Shown here: piece by piece, positions 22,626-35,124 of the stretch
Position numbering within the stretch: position 1 is the stretch's first letter
Layout: every line of letters starts with the position of its first letter
Origin: Calonectria ilicicola
Taxonomy: Eukaryota; Ascomycota; Sordariomycetes; Hypocreales; Nectriaceae
Assembly: GCA_020809705.1 (NCBI GenBank)
Contig: CP085829.1
Location: 5,456,001 to 5,520,000 of the forward strand
DNA: 64,000 nucleotides
Reading direction: 5' to 3'
Translations under genes and position numbers: made by a program
The notes under the pieces: model-generated
Told to the model about the DNA's origin: nothing
What the model saw: the letters and a program-made list of their open reading frames with translations, nothing else
The model's database searches: none

Positions 22626-24003
22626 TTGGTGTTGTCTGTTGAAAAACCCACGACGATATGGGAAATAACCAAGCCCACTCTGTCGCAGCTTGCCAAGTCA
22701 CAACTTAGGTAGTTTGCATTAGCTAGAGACACGTTTCAATGCAAATTATTTTTGTACGATTAGAGGCAGAGTATGTATACAGATCGATCCCCTGTGTCGT
22801 CCGTTATTGGTTGGATTTGTTGAATTGTACAGTGGCGGCTCCGAAAACAGGTTTAGTACGTCAAACTTCTTTTCACCTACAGCTAGAGAATACTAGAAAC
22901 TGCGCCTTGATGCTTATCAAGTTAAGCTTATTCTTACATTTAAACTAGAAATTAAGAGAGAAAAAAATAATATCAGATAAGCTTAAAATAAAATATATTA
23001 TTTTAAAATCCTCCTGTAGTTTATTCTATTATTTATTTACCTATCCGCCTTTTTATTTTAGCGTAGGATTGCTACCTAGTAAGAAAAAAAATGATACACA
23101 GTACGAAGCGGTGATTCAGCGATGGAGCGAAACATTTTTCGGAGATTTCCAATCCGGCTGCTTCGGGAACAGATGCATGGTTGGAGTCGGGTAGATTAGC
23201 GAGCCATAATTGCTATGCCTGTCGAGTAAACGGCAGCCAGAGAAGACAGCACGTGCATCCCTACTACCATTTGATCGTCTCGGAGTTATCCTTATTATTT
23301 TTTTGCTCCCAAAAATTGGCATTTGCTTGTGTTGTTCAGAAGCATACCATCTGTTTGGATATTTGCGTCAGACGGACGGGCTAACCTACACGGCGGGTTT
23401 TGTCTTGGAGAGGTCTGAGAGTGGTGTAGGTTATCTATTTTCAGCACCTCGCTCCGTGCAACGGGCATGGAAGTGGTTTAGAATAAAATTCCTCATGGTG
23501 CACATATGAACCGGCCGTTTGCGCCTGCAAGAAGCGGTGAGGAGCGTTGCTGTATCTGCTTGTCAGACGTGGCGTTCCAGAGGCGATGAAACACGTTCGC
23601 CAATAGCTCAGGTCTCAGCGCCATGTCTTGGATCAAGGTCGAGCTCATGCGATATGCTTTCTTCTTGTCACCAAAACCTCTCTCAGCTGACAGCCCATGT
23701 GGGAAAAAGCCGCAAGCTAGGCGCAATGTGCGAACCCTCTCGTATGCAGGAGTCACTCCAGGTGCGTGCGCCACAGAGACTTTGATCAATAGTGCAAGAG
23801 AAGGCGTAGTCATCTGGGCTGCCCCGCTATCGTGATCCATTACATCACCATTTGCGACAGGTGCTCAGCTACAGAAGGACACAAAACACATTCCAATTAT
23901 AGGAGTGCCAAGGGCCGGCCGCTGACAATAACAACAACCGCAACAAACAAACAACAACGAAAAAAACAACACAGCAGCCCGGGTTTCCTTCCAGCGCACC
24001 GCC
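22626..24003. other. Intergenic region with a small AT-rich patch
   Basis: No supported gene. The frames at 23.1-23.9 kb overlap on both strands and lack family resemblance. A patch at about 22.93-23.09 kb is strongly A/T-rich and is listed separately. Confidence 0.5.
22930..23090. repeat. Small AT-rich, CA/TG-poor patch (possible RIP relic)
   Basis: About 160 bases dominated by A and T, in which the few remaining Cs are mostly in CT, CC or TCC contexts. It resembles a miniature version of the block at the right end of the window. Confidence 0.4.
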
Positions 24004-24982
24004 ATGCCGTCCGTACTCATTGTCGGTGCTACTCGAGGCTTGGGCGCGAGCCTCATTAACAAGTACGTTGCGCAAGGTGGCAACACGGTGTATGGCACAT
24101 ACAGGTCGTCCTCACACCCCGAGGGCTTCCCCTCCGAAGTGAAATGGCTCTCAGGAATTGACCTGACCAACTCCCAAGTTGGTGACAAGTTGGTATCAGC
24201 TCTAAAGGGCGAGTCATCCTTGGACACTGTGGTGAGTTGATTTTTAGTTGCGGTAGCTCTGTGAAGCACCCAGTTCTAAGTTGTACCCACAAAGTTCATA
24301 TCGGCCGGACACTTCTCAACCGAGGACTTCGGTACAGAAAAGGGTCCAAACTGGGACGAGGAGCAACGCATGTACACAACGAGCTCCATTGCACCCGTTT
24401 TCATAGTCCACAGGTTGGCGCATGCCGGCATGCTGAGGAAGGCCACCAAGGTGGTTCTCGTTTCATCCGAGGCTGGTAGCATCGGGCTCCGGCATGAGAA
24501 GGAGGGTGGCGGCAACTATGCGCACCACGCCAGCAAGGCGGCACTCAACATGGCCGGCAAGTTGCTCAGCCTGGATCTCAGAGATAAAGGTGTAATTGTC
24601 AGCATTGTGCATCCCGGTTTTATGCGCACCGAGATGACCAAGGGCGTTGGGTATGACAAGTATTGGGATGATGGTGGAGGTGAGTGTTTTGTTACGTCAC
24701 TCATACATGCCTCATGATCAAGCAGACAGAGATACTAACGCCGGGTGCGACGCAGCGGTGACACCAGATGAGGCAGCAACCAGTCTGATGCAGTGGACGG
24801 ATAGACTAGACATTAGCAAGTCGGGAGAATACTGGGCTCCGCGTGGACCGCGTAAGTGAAGCCCAGCTGAGAGCAAAGCGTTATAGGATGCTGATCTCAA
24901 CGTGATGTCGACAGGCGATATTGGGACCGCTGAGGCCGTCCTCGGAGGAAATCTGCCTACCCCACTACAGCTACCGTGGTGA
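24004..24982 (+). CDS. Short-chain dehydrogenase/reductase, C-factor-like
   Basis: Exons 24004-24231, 24295-24679, 24756-24851 and 24915-24982 give 258 residues. Introns are 63-76 bases, and the second has a perfect TACTAAC branch site. The Rossmann start is VLIVGATRGLGASL (nucleotide-binding glycines). IDLTN follows at the adenine-binding Asp position, then ISAGHF near the NNAG position and VVLVSSEAGS with the catalytic Ser. The Lys of the active-site helix is in HHASKAAL, but the residue four before it is His, not the usual Tyr; a Tyr lies two residues further upstream. VHPGFMRTEM closes the cofactor site. An NAD(P)-dependent oxidoreductase role is expected from the fold, but the substrate is unknown. 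It is close to the paralogue pair but shows no sign of functional linkage. Confidence 0.88.
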
Positions 24983-27900
24983 ATTACCAGGGTCCTCGAT
25001 GTCTGGATTCCTGTGCCTGTCTCGAAAGCTTGAGGGAGGGAGGGAGGTCCCGCATGGGGGAGGGGGGAAAATCGGAACGAGCATCTGTGCATGGAGGAGC
25101 ACGCTCACAATGTCGTCATGTGGTGCTGGGCTGCAGATAGCGTAACGCAAAATTGATATCCGAGATGGAGGCACGATGGAAATTGAAGCAATTTCTCAAT
25201 GATGCGATCACCAGTCACGAAGTCCATTGGCGGCCGATCAGGTACGAGAACTAACGAAGCTAGGCTAGTTGTAGCTTTTGCTGGGGAACAGTGGCTCCTC
25301 CGACCCTGACTAGCAAACCGGCCTAAAGTGTGGGGTCTTTCAAGAATCAGGGTCCGTTGACTGGGCTCTGGACTCGAAGCAAAGGATTCTGGGCCTTTAT
25401 GTTCATGACTAGCTGGCGGTAGCAGGGATGAAGGCGAGAGCTGGACCGAGCAGCCTAGCACGAGATGCAAGTGCCTTTGTTTCCATACACGTAGTGCCTC
25501 AGGATGCAAAAGCCAATCTCATTGAGATCGCCCATTCTCCGATGCATGGCGCTCATTGGGGAAAGGGAACCCCGCCAAGTCATTGTACAGTGCGTATGTA
25601 CAAAGCTATGATGACGCAAATAGATCGTCGAACAGGGACGTTGCGTCAGTTGGGGTGCCATTAATTAGTGAAGTGAAGAAGAGCGTCGTCGTTGGCACGC
25701 CAGGCGATTGACAGGGCCTCGGGAACTACACGTGCCATGCACGCTCTTAACACTTATGTGCGGACAATCTCTTGGCCGGGCCCATGTCAGTTAGATTTGC
25801 TGACCAAAGTCGGGAAGGCCATGCATTTCCCTGCTCGCTAGGGGAATTTGTTTTGGTGGACGTGGTGGTGGTGTGTGTGGGGGATTGACTCTGGTGGCAA
25901 CTTCATATTGCACCGTTACATTGGCTGGAGATTGATTTAACGACATGATGCGAAACAAGAAGGTTGAATCTCCCCTTTTACCGATGATGACGCCAACTCA
26001 ATTAGGAGAGACCTGAGACGAGGCAGAGGGCAGTTATGGCTTGGGCTCTATTTCATGACCGAGAGTCATGGGCAGGGGAACCCCGGCCTGGATTGGGAGA
26101 GGTTTTATGGAGCCTTGGAACACGAGGTGGCATTTTTTCCGTTTTTGGTGGGCAAGAGGTTGAGGTTAGACATGAATCGGGTCGCAGATCGTATTGCTAG
26201 ACGAGATACGGCAGGCCACAATCAACTGAAGGAAACGATGAGTTGTGTTCGAGATCAGGTCCATCCCGTCCCGTGCTCGAAGGTGAGCCCTCCTTCAGGT
26301 CTTGGTCAACGGCGAATTATCGATAGGCTCCCCAGAAGTCAAGGGTAAGACATGACGCAGGTGGACGGTTGGAGGACGGTTGGAGGACGGGCCTCTCGGC
26401 TGGAGCCTGTAGGAATATTTCGATCATGGAGCGAGCTGGTCTTCAGGGGATGCCGGCCCTTGCAGACAGGTATCAAGGTATGGGCAGATACTGACGAGTG
26501 CAGAGAGCCACGTGACATTGATGAATTGAAGAGTTTGGGTAGATTAGCAGTTCCATATTTTGGGTTATAGTTACACTGGCTTGGTAGAGACTGTGGGCTG
26601 GGGCATGAAGGAAGAAGCAATTGCGACACCAGCGGCCCCCCTCCCATTTTACAACATCAATAAGTAACACTGCTGGGAGAAGGTGCCGTGTGAACCAGGC
26701 CGTACAATGTATTCCAAAAGACTTGATAGCGGTCGATTTGATGCCACGATCGAGCGACCCCCTGTCGAGCGAGCGAAGGGCACCGGTCATGACTTGGCCA
26801 GGGCCTGCATCCACAGTCCATTCCACGGGCTCCAGCGCGGCGTCGGGACCAGGGCTCGGTCCAAGTGTTGGAAAGTGGGGAGCACTGATGGTCGTGGAGA
26901 CGGGCGCCGGACAAATACCAATGATCAGGGCTCGTCATTGTGGTGTGCACATGCTCGTAATGTAGGTAGGAACGAAAATAGACGTGGTAATATTAGCTGT
27001 CCAATCTGGCCTGGAGAATCGCTTCCCGGTGCTTTGTTGTCATGAAGCCATGCATGGGCGGGCGGAAGCAAAGCGAGGCAAGCTGGGAGTCGTAGTGCAG
27101 CATCGGTTCACAATCGAGTGGGTAGGTGTGCCAAGCCAAGCCGTGGCGGATCTAGCGGCTGCACTATGGGGATGCCGTTCCCAGGGCAGATTCGGCGCGC
27201 CGTGGGTTGGCTTATGGAGAGAGATGCTTTGGCTGACTAGGCAGGATGCTAGGCGCAGCTGGAGGCGTTTTGCGTATTGGCTGGACCTCGTGACCTTGTC
27301 ATTGGGCAGGTCGTGCTCTTTGCCAGGGGTAGTCGTGGTAGTGGTGCTGACGGGGGAATTGCGGGAGTTAGCAGAGTAGTTGGGTTGCAGAGCGACTGGT
27401 TGTCTGGATTATCTGCCTGCCTGCCTGTCTGTCTGCCTGCTTCAAGGAGAGAGATAACGAGAATGCCGACTTCTGAATGTGCAATCCTGAAATGGTAGGC
27501 CTTCCGAGCTGGCGTCTGGCGTGGCCTGGGCTTGTCGTGGTGCGGCACTGTCGGATTACCCCATACAATGGCATCTACCGCGCATGCAGGTAAATGTGAC
27601 GGCCTGGCAGCAACCAGCCCTTTTGGGGAAGCGCGAGGGGGACGGCGAGGGGGACAGGTACAGAAACGGCGTAGTAGGCAACTCATGCCATGTGCCGTAC
27701 GGTAAAGCATGTCCCGTTAGCCGTGTTCCGGGCTCAGCTCGTCAAGATACAATTCGCCTTTCTACGGGGTCCCGGGCTCGTAGCAAATGACAGCGACAGC
27801 TTCCGGGCAAGCCTCCCTGCGCAGTTCGTATTGTCGTTTGTTCCTGAGCCCGCTCTTCCCTTTCCCTTTCGCTTCACCCCCTCTCAGCCCTTCAGCCATC

Positions 27901-29589
27901 AAACGCACCTTTACCTAGCCTTGTCTCGCTTTCCTATTTTCCTCATATTCCCCCTCCTCCTCTCCACAACCTAAAGAAGTCTGACCTGCGTTCTTCTTTC
28001 TTCCCCCCTCTTCCCCCTTTCTGCTGCTCCTACACAGGACAACACCAGGCCGACTGACTACCAACTCATCGTGCCCGTCTCTTCACACTTGCGTACCGCC
28101 TCGTAAGTTGCTGCTAGCTTCTCCTTCTCCTTTCCAGCTTTAATCTCCCAACCTTGATTTCACCAGCCTTCCCCCCTGCCCGTCTCCTCTACTCTTCCCC
28201 CGTGACCCAGAAAAAAAGCACAAGACGAAACGAGACGAGACCTTGAGGCCCGCAATTCATTGCTCACCAAGTCCCTGCACCAAAAAGTCGACCAGCGACC
28301 AAGGTTTCCAGAACCTTGAGAAAAAAAAAAAAAACAAATCGGGCAGCCTCAACAAACCATCTTCCTGCGCTTGCATATCGCTCACCATCTATCAATCAAT
28401 CGCCTCTTCGACGTCGCCTGCCAGCTTCTGCTAGCCCGAGTCGTTGCCCGCCACTGGTTTCCACCCGCTCTCTCGTCCCCAAACCTTAGCTCGTCACTCC
28501 TCGACCTATACGTCTTCAGTCGAAAACCAAACCCCCTGACGGCCCACCGCCTATCCTTCGCATTGTCCAAGGAGGGGCGCCGTCTCCCACCACTTCGCGC
28601 ATTGCCCACCACTCATCTTCACTTCTTCTACGTCGATCGTTCGGCCATTGCAGCTTCTGACACGCACAGGGCCAGGAACCAGGAGACGTGCCGCTCCCGC
28701 CTCTCCCTCGCTCATTCTATCCCGTACAGTTGTTACGGTGTCACCTTCATCCGCACCCCTGTCGAACGGTACGGCACAGGCATAGGTCAACCAGAAATCC
28801 AGACGTCCGACAAAGGCAACCCCCCCCGGACCAGTCCAATCCAGCCCAACCCAAAGTAGCCATTCCTTTCGTCGACAGCCGCATCCACTCGGCTGCCCCG
28901 CTGATAGACAACCCCCGACCGACAGCGAACCCGCCGTCAACGAAACGTCTGGCCGTGTGGTAACTCAAACCTTCCAGCCGACACCTGCAGATCGGTACTC
29001 CCTCACCAATCCTTTCCTCCTTAGTCGACTCCCTCTCTTAACCTGCCCGTACCGGCCGCCGCCCGCTGCGCCATCACACTTGGTGATACTTTTCAACAGG
29101 CTAGACGCGCCACGAACAAGGCAGCGCTGTGGTTCCGCCGCGCCGGCACCCCTTTCTTTCTTTGATCCCCTTGGTCTTTTTGGGGGCACCACCAAATCCA
29201 TCGCCACCACCACCCATCCCGGCCGGCCAGAACACCCCTTGACCTGCCCCATCCCCCATTGCCGCCCTGACAGCGCCGATTGAGCGAGTCCCTGAGTGGC
29301 GTCCATTGTATTTCTCGACCTGGTATGACGCTAGGTCTGGGTTCCTAGACCAGAGGATTTTAACCCTTTTGGAACTACGTACAACCTGGGCGACGACGGC
29401 CCGGGGACAAAACCCATCCGGTTCATTTCTTCTCTACGTACAGACTACACTACTACTCCTTTGCTTTTATCCTGCTCGCTCTGCCCTGCTTGGTTTTGCT
29501 TTGCTCTGCATTGCAGCCAACTGATTTTCCACTCGATTATTGGGATCCACGACCGAGCAACCGACGTCCAAGCTTGACCCTTCGCAATC
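24983..29589. other. Long intergenic and leader region upstream of PAL1
   Basis: 4.6 kb without a supported gene. From about 27.8 kb to the PAL1 start the plus strand is strikingly rich in C and T, with poly-A/T breaks, which is typical of a long transcribed 5' leader. Several frames open at non-ATG codons there and are not credible genes. The 25-27.7 kb part is GC-normal with overlapping frames on both strands and no recognised protein. Confidence 0.5.
27411..27440 (+). repeat. TGCC/TGTC tetranucleotide repeat
   Basis: Tandem TGCC and TGTC units in the region upstream of PAL1. Confidence 0.8.
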
Positions 29590-31755
29590 ATGTCAGCCGC
29601 TCAGTCCTTCCAACCCGGTAAGCGCCCGTCCGCCCCTTGATCTCGCTTTGATGTCATCTGTGACGACCCCCCCAAGAGACACCCTCCCCTTCCGGACTCC
29701 TCTCCCAACTGGGCGCTTGCGACGCTCATATGCAAAGGGGACTGGATGGAGAAGGGGGACGTAGTCGAAAAGGGGTGCGCGCCAAGTTGGCAGATAGCTC
29801 ACAGGCATTGTTGGTCGGTCCACTTAGCTGGTGGCCCTGCTGTGTCATGTAGAGGAGATTGTCTGTTTCATCCTGGTCCATATGTCGTCGTCATTTGCAT
29901 GCATGCGCCCGCTCCCTATACCACCTATCTATGCTTGGTCGCCAACTGACGGGTTTTCGTGCTACCAGGCCACGCAACCGGTTCTGGCCAGTCTTCCAAC
30001 GGCCTGACACTCAATTTATCTTCCAACAACCCCTTTAGAAATCGTGCTGCGTCGCCAGCCAGTCTCGACTCACCCTTCCTCAACAAACCTGCTTCGCCCT
30101 TTGATGATCCCCCATCGCAGCTTCGGCCACTCTCGCGAGAACCTCCTCCTCGTCCACTATCGCGAAACCCTTTCCTCGATAACGCGCCACCACCGCTGAA
30201 GTCGCCTGGAGTCATGTCGACTCAATCAGACGCAAAGTCCCTCTCTGCTGAGGAGATTTTTGTAAGTCGCGCTGCCCCTCATCGCGATGTAACCCCCATG
30301 TCTTTTCCGCTCCCCCGCCAATTTCTTCGTGATCCCCATTAAACCACATGGCAATGCTAAACATTTATATATTTTTTTTTACTGTTGTGCTAATAATTAT
30401 TGAACTTAGAACTCCTTGACGCTTGATGATAGTCAACAGAAGCCAAAAATGCCCACCGGCCCTCGTCGCCCTATGGACCGTCCTCCTCCACGACGACCAA
30501 GTGACAACACGCGGCCACCGCCACCCAACGGTCCGGGCCGTCCGCCACGCTCCCAAGAAGAAGCTCTTAGAGCTAGAAGGATGCAGGGCGCTGGTGGCCC
30601 CAGACCACATGCCGACTCGCCTCAGCGCAAACCTCCTCCTGGACAGCGACCGCGACGAAACTCTGAGTCCTCTCTTTTGGACTTTGACGCACAGCCACTG
30701 ACAGAAGAAGAGAAAAAGATGATTGAAGCCAAGCGACGTGAGAAGATGCGTGCTGCAAGCAGAAGTGGGAGTGGCGGCGGCGGCGGCGGTGGTGGTGGAA
30801 ATGTGATCAAGGAAAAGAAACACCGACCTAGTCGCCGAGTCGATATCATCGATCAACTGGATGCTACTGGTATTTACGGAACTGGATGTAAGTTTGCGCT
30901 CTCTCGTCACCAACTGGCGATGATACTGACAGTCGCGTCACAGTGTTCCATCACGATGGCCCATTCGATGCCCTGAACCCCCATCGAAACCGTGCAACCA
31001 GCCGCCGTGCCCCCATGCAGGCCTTCCCTGAGGGCTCCCTCAACAACTCACTGGGTGGTGCTGGTCCCCTGAACAGCCAACCTGATCACTCTGCCTTTAT
31101 GGGGCTGGGTAATGACGAAGCGTTCAGAGACTATGCCACAGGTGGGAAGTCGGGCAATGGTTATAACAAACCAAAGCGCGAGCCCGAAATCTTTGATTCC
31201 AGCCTCGGCAGTACTGCTGTCCACGGCGAAGAAAGCTATGGCCTAGGAACATCAACATTTCTGGAGGGTACACCGGCGGCCAGAAGTGCCATTGTGAAGA
31301 GCCAGGTGGAGCAGGCCCAGGAAAACATGGAGGGTGGTGGCCTTCAGCGAAAGAAGTCTCTCGCACAACGGTTCCGAGGGATGAACAAGCCTCCCCGTGA
31401 TTACAACGGTGCAGGCCGGCAGACAGCCGACGGTGGCTACAGTCGAATTTCCCCCGAGACCACACCATCAGCTATGAGCGCAGGCTCCGACAACAACCCA
31501 TTCTTTTCTGACTACGGAAGGGGTGACGACGCATTTAGTGCAAGGCCTCGAGGCCAGAGCCCACCTACCGGAGGCCGACGCCCCTCTGTGGGACTTGTTC
31601 TTGAGCGACGAGCAACAACCGAAGCAACTACGACGCTTGATGACGCCATGGGAGCAAAGCCTCCGGGCATCTTGGGCCGCATGAAGAGCTTGAAGGGCGG
31701 GCGGAGACCCCGAGCAGGCAGCACCGGTCCCTCAGGGCCTGGAACGGCTGTTTAG
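29590..31755 (+). CDS. PAL1: Pal1 family cell-morphogenesis/endocytosis protein
   Basis: Exons 29590-29617, 29969-30261, 30410-30887 and 30944-31755 give 536 residues. The first exon encodes only MSAAQSFQPG. Joining exons 3 and 4 restores the signature core, RRVDIIDQLDATGIYGTG followed by FHHDGPFDALNPHRN, at about residues 249-285. This is diagnostic of the Pal1 family. Flanking parts are disordered and rich in Pro, Arg and Ser, with repeated NPF motifs (SNNPFRN, SRNPFLD, SDNNPFFS), which bind EH domains of endocytic proteins. A run of nine Gly is encoded by GGC/GGT repeats near 30.78 kb. In fission yeast Pal1 associates with cortical sites of growth and supports cylindrical shape; budding-yeast relatives act in early endocytosis. 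A similar cortical role is inferred here. Confidence 0.93.
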
Positions 31756-32924
31756 TGGAAATTGAGCGCACGGCGGCCGGCGGGAACAGAACGAATATCG
31801 TTTTTGAGAACTGAGGTTCGGCGTCAGTCAGGGGACGCAAAGCGACAAGATTGTCTGCCAAAGCAGGAACAGGAAAACACGTCGCCGACGGAAATGAAGA
31901 ACAATGCAACATGCTCTTTACATCCTAACAAGGAATCTTTCCTTTGTAACGAAACCAAGACCAAAAGCAAAGCCTACGACGAGGATGTGGGGCACGTGCG
32001 ACCGGGAGGAAAAGAAGATGTCCTCCCAGGTGAATTGACATGAAGATACAGGGATGGCATTTGGACTGGGGTACGGGCTATGGCCATGCAGGACTAAGCC
32101 TGGTCCTGGAGAGATTTGAGATTATTGATTCCCCCGAGACAGATTTTCATATACCCCGGAGAGACCGGGGAAGAGGTTGAAGGGAAGTGTCATGAAGACG
32201 TGAATGTTTGTTATTTTTTTTTACAATCGAGAGTGGGTTGATTGCTTGTTTGCAGTCTCAATTCAATACCCATCTCGAAGGAACTTTGGAGCAACAAGCT
32301 TACTGTGACGATTGTGTACACAAATGTGATTAGTTTAGACTTTAGCAAGTAGGTCTATTGATTGAAATTGTCAAGCCTTGTTTTTTTTTTTTTTCTTCAA
32401 ATTTTTCAATTCTTTTTGTATTATTAGTTGTAGCTTTGGAGTCGAATTGAGAGTTGAGGTTAATTAATCGTCATTATTATCATCACCATCATCGTCAATC
32501 CATCAATCACATGCTAGACTGGACTGGACTTGACTAAACTGTCCTGAACTGTGCGCGAAAGGCTTGAGCTAAAAAAAGGCCATGCTTATTTAATTGCGGC
32601 CGAGATGGGCATTGAAGCTGATGTGATTTATGCGCAAAAGCAACCGCGATGAGCTTAATTGAGCCTGGAGCCTGGAGCCTTGGCGCTAGGAAACACTGTT
32701 GTTTGATGTATACATGGCGAAGCGCGAGAGCGCAAAAGAGTTCACGATGGGAACGGTATGCATGACATGACCCGCAGCAACAAGTCTAAAAAAAATTACA
32801 CAAACGCCGGGATCGAAAGGCATTAACTTCACAACGCTGTTGCTAATAATAATACATCCAACCGACTTTCCGCAAGAACGAACGTTGCTTGACTTCCTTT
32901 AAACCAAAAAAAAAAAAAAAGAAC
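31756..32924. other. Intergenic region between PAL1 and the Rad51-like gene
   Basis: This contains the PAL1 3' flank and the promoter of the next gene. Several T and A homopolymers occur, and a 15-base A run ends just before the next start codon. No gene was seen. Confidence 0.6.
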
Positions 32925-34406
32925 ATGGAAGTTGCCGCTCCAGCGTCATGGCCTCTTCCAGTCCCAGCGTCCGTGCTGGCCGATAAGGAAGCCAAGCGCC
33001 GGGATGCGGCGGTTGAGCTTGGACGGTGTACGACGGGTTGCGCCGACCTGGACGACTACGTCCTGATGGGCGGCTTCGAACGGGGCAGCGTCGTGGGCTT
33101 GAGCGCCGAGGACGACGAGGTGGGCTTGCAGGTGAGCTGAGGAGTCTGACGGCTGATGAATGGATTGTGTCTGAACCTTTTTTTTTTTTGGCTTTAGCTG
33201 GGGCTCCAGATGCTTGCACGCTCCCTTTGCAGTGACAACACCAGCACTGTTAGCGGTGGTGATGGTGGCGGCGTCGTCAACGGCTTGGTGGTGACGCCCA
33301 AGCCCGCGACCGCCATCCTCGTCAACCTCCGGGATGCCATCAAGGCAGAGATGAGGGCCCAAGGCGCCACCGGGGGTCAAGTGGCAGCCAGGACGAGGGA
33401 GTGTCTGGACAGAGTCATGCTGTCGTGCGTCTTTGACCTGGATGGTTTGTGGGAGGTGTTGGCCGACCTGGACCGGCCAGCAGAGCCAACTGGAGACGGC
33501 GCAGAAGTAGAAGCAGAAGCAGAAGCAGCGGGAGCCATCACGGACGAAGAGCACATCAAGAGCCCAGCCCAAGTTGAAAAAACACCCCCGGTACTTGAAC
33601 TGGACGAGATTGGTGATAGCCAAGAAGATGACGATGAGCTCCTCTCATCGCCGCCAAAACCCAAAACACCAAAACCAAAACCACCACCACCACCACGCCC
33701 GCCAACTCAGCCTCCACGCCAAGGCCAGAGTCAGACACAGCCAAAGCAACCCGCCATAATCCTCGTCACCCACTTCTCCTCGCTCCTGACGAGCCTCTTC
33801 ACACACCGTGAAAAGTCCGTCGCCCACTCGACCCTCCAGCGCCTGGGCGTCCACCTGCGCGACCTCACCCGCAACCTGCCCAGCAGCCCGCTGGTCCTGC
33901 TTGTCAACTCGACCTCGTCGTCTTTCTCCGCCACAGAAAGCGGCCCCCCGCCAACGAGGAGGTCGGCCGCGGCCCTGGATCCCACCCTCCGCTCCATCTT
34001 CAGCCCACCGCCGCCGCCACCTCCCGGCGCCGGCGCTCCACCACATGTGGGCGGCCCATCGTTGCAGTCGTCGTCATCATGGCGCAACAAGCCCAGCTTT
34101 GGCCTCGTCTTTTCCCAGCTGCTGGACCTGCACCTCCTCTGCACTCGGATCCCGAGGGCACCGGCCCCGACTGGGGCTGCTTCTGCTGCTGTGCCGGCCG
34201 CGTCTCATCCCGGAGGAGGGGGTGGTGGTCCATTGACCGTTGGGGTAGTATGGGTTGTCGAGGTGCTCCTAGACAACATGGGCGTATGGCAAGGACGCAG
34301 GGGCGCGCGGCCGGACCGGGAGCAGAGATGGACGGCTTTGGATATTCAAGGCGGAAGATTTAGCGAGGCTTTCCCCAAGACTCGGACTGGCAGGCCAAAC
34401 GTATGA
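32925..34406 (+). CDS. Rad51/RecA-paralogue-like protein with a degenerate P-loop
   Basis: Exons 32925-33131 and 33198-34406 give 471 residues. The N-terminal segment (TTGCADLDDYVLMGGFERGSVV, given here as two overlapping pieces: TTGCADLDDYVLMGG and GGFERGSVVGLSAE) matches the start of the RecA/Rad51 core, where a Gly-Cys-x2-Leu-Asp and gly-rich turn lead to Walker A. At the Walker A position the sequence is GLSAEDDEVGLQLGLQ, with no Gly-Lys-Thr/Ser, so normal ATP binding is unlikely. Later strands (AIILVTHFSSLL, SPLVLLVNSTSSSF, KPSFGLVFSQLLDLHLL) follow the core pattern, separated by acidic and Pro/His-rich low-complexity inserts. It is probably a fungal Rad51 paralogue or a Psy3/Csm2-like partner in homologous recombination; the precise orthologue is not certain. 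The stop is close to further GTAAGT-like sites, so a short extra 3' exon is possible. Confidence 0.7.
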
Positions 34407-35124
34407 CACACGTAAGTCGATTTGGAGGACTATGACCCCTAGGGGGGGAGCCATGATGGGTTTCTGTCATCATGCTCTAGGAGTAACATGGGATGTAAGG
34501 CAAAAAGAGTCGAAAGAATTCCATGACCAACATGCGTAGAAACATAACATCACACGACTTTACGCTTCACCAACGAGGCAAAAGGCGACCGCTCATTTAT
34601 GGCTTTGTGAATGGATTAACGTACAATATCGACACCTCCTCTCATTAATCACGACGCTCCATCACTATGCCCTCGCTCAGATGTCAGCAACGCTTATCCT
34701 TCCAGAGTACAAGCTCGTCCCCATTCTCTTTCTGTCCATGATGCATCGTCTCCCCGTTCCGCTGTGCTTCTCATCGTCTTTGCGCGCTGCCCATCCTCGC
34801 CCGAGTTTGGAGCGTGTCAGCAAGAAAAAATGTGCCCAAAACAACAAAATATCACTCCTCCAATTGCCCCAGTACGCGGTCCCAGGGCTGCTGGGTATTT
34901 CCTGCGTCCACGCCCTAGATGCTCCCCCTTGTCCGACGATACACACCATGAGTAGATAAATAACGGTGCAACTAAACAAATACTCGCTCGAGAATCTTCG
35001 CTTTCCAGCGGCGAGCCGCTGCCAGGGGCACCCAGGTCCCGTCAAGTGATACAAGAAAGTGTTTCCTGGAAGAGGCTCCGGTCTATTATTTGGGCCATCG
35101 AAAGGGCCATCGAATGGGCTTACG
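34407..35124. other. Convergent 3' region
   Basis: About 720 bases between the tail-to-tail Rad51-like and Rho GEF genes. The minus-strand frame running through it is the unspliced continuation of the Rho GEF frame, not a gene. Confidence 0.6.

Noticed and set aside
28371..28859. 162-codon frame in the PAL1 leader
   Set aside because: It opens at TTG rather than ATG and has low-complexity leader composition.
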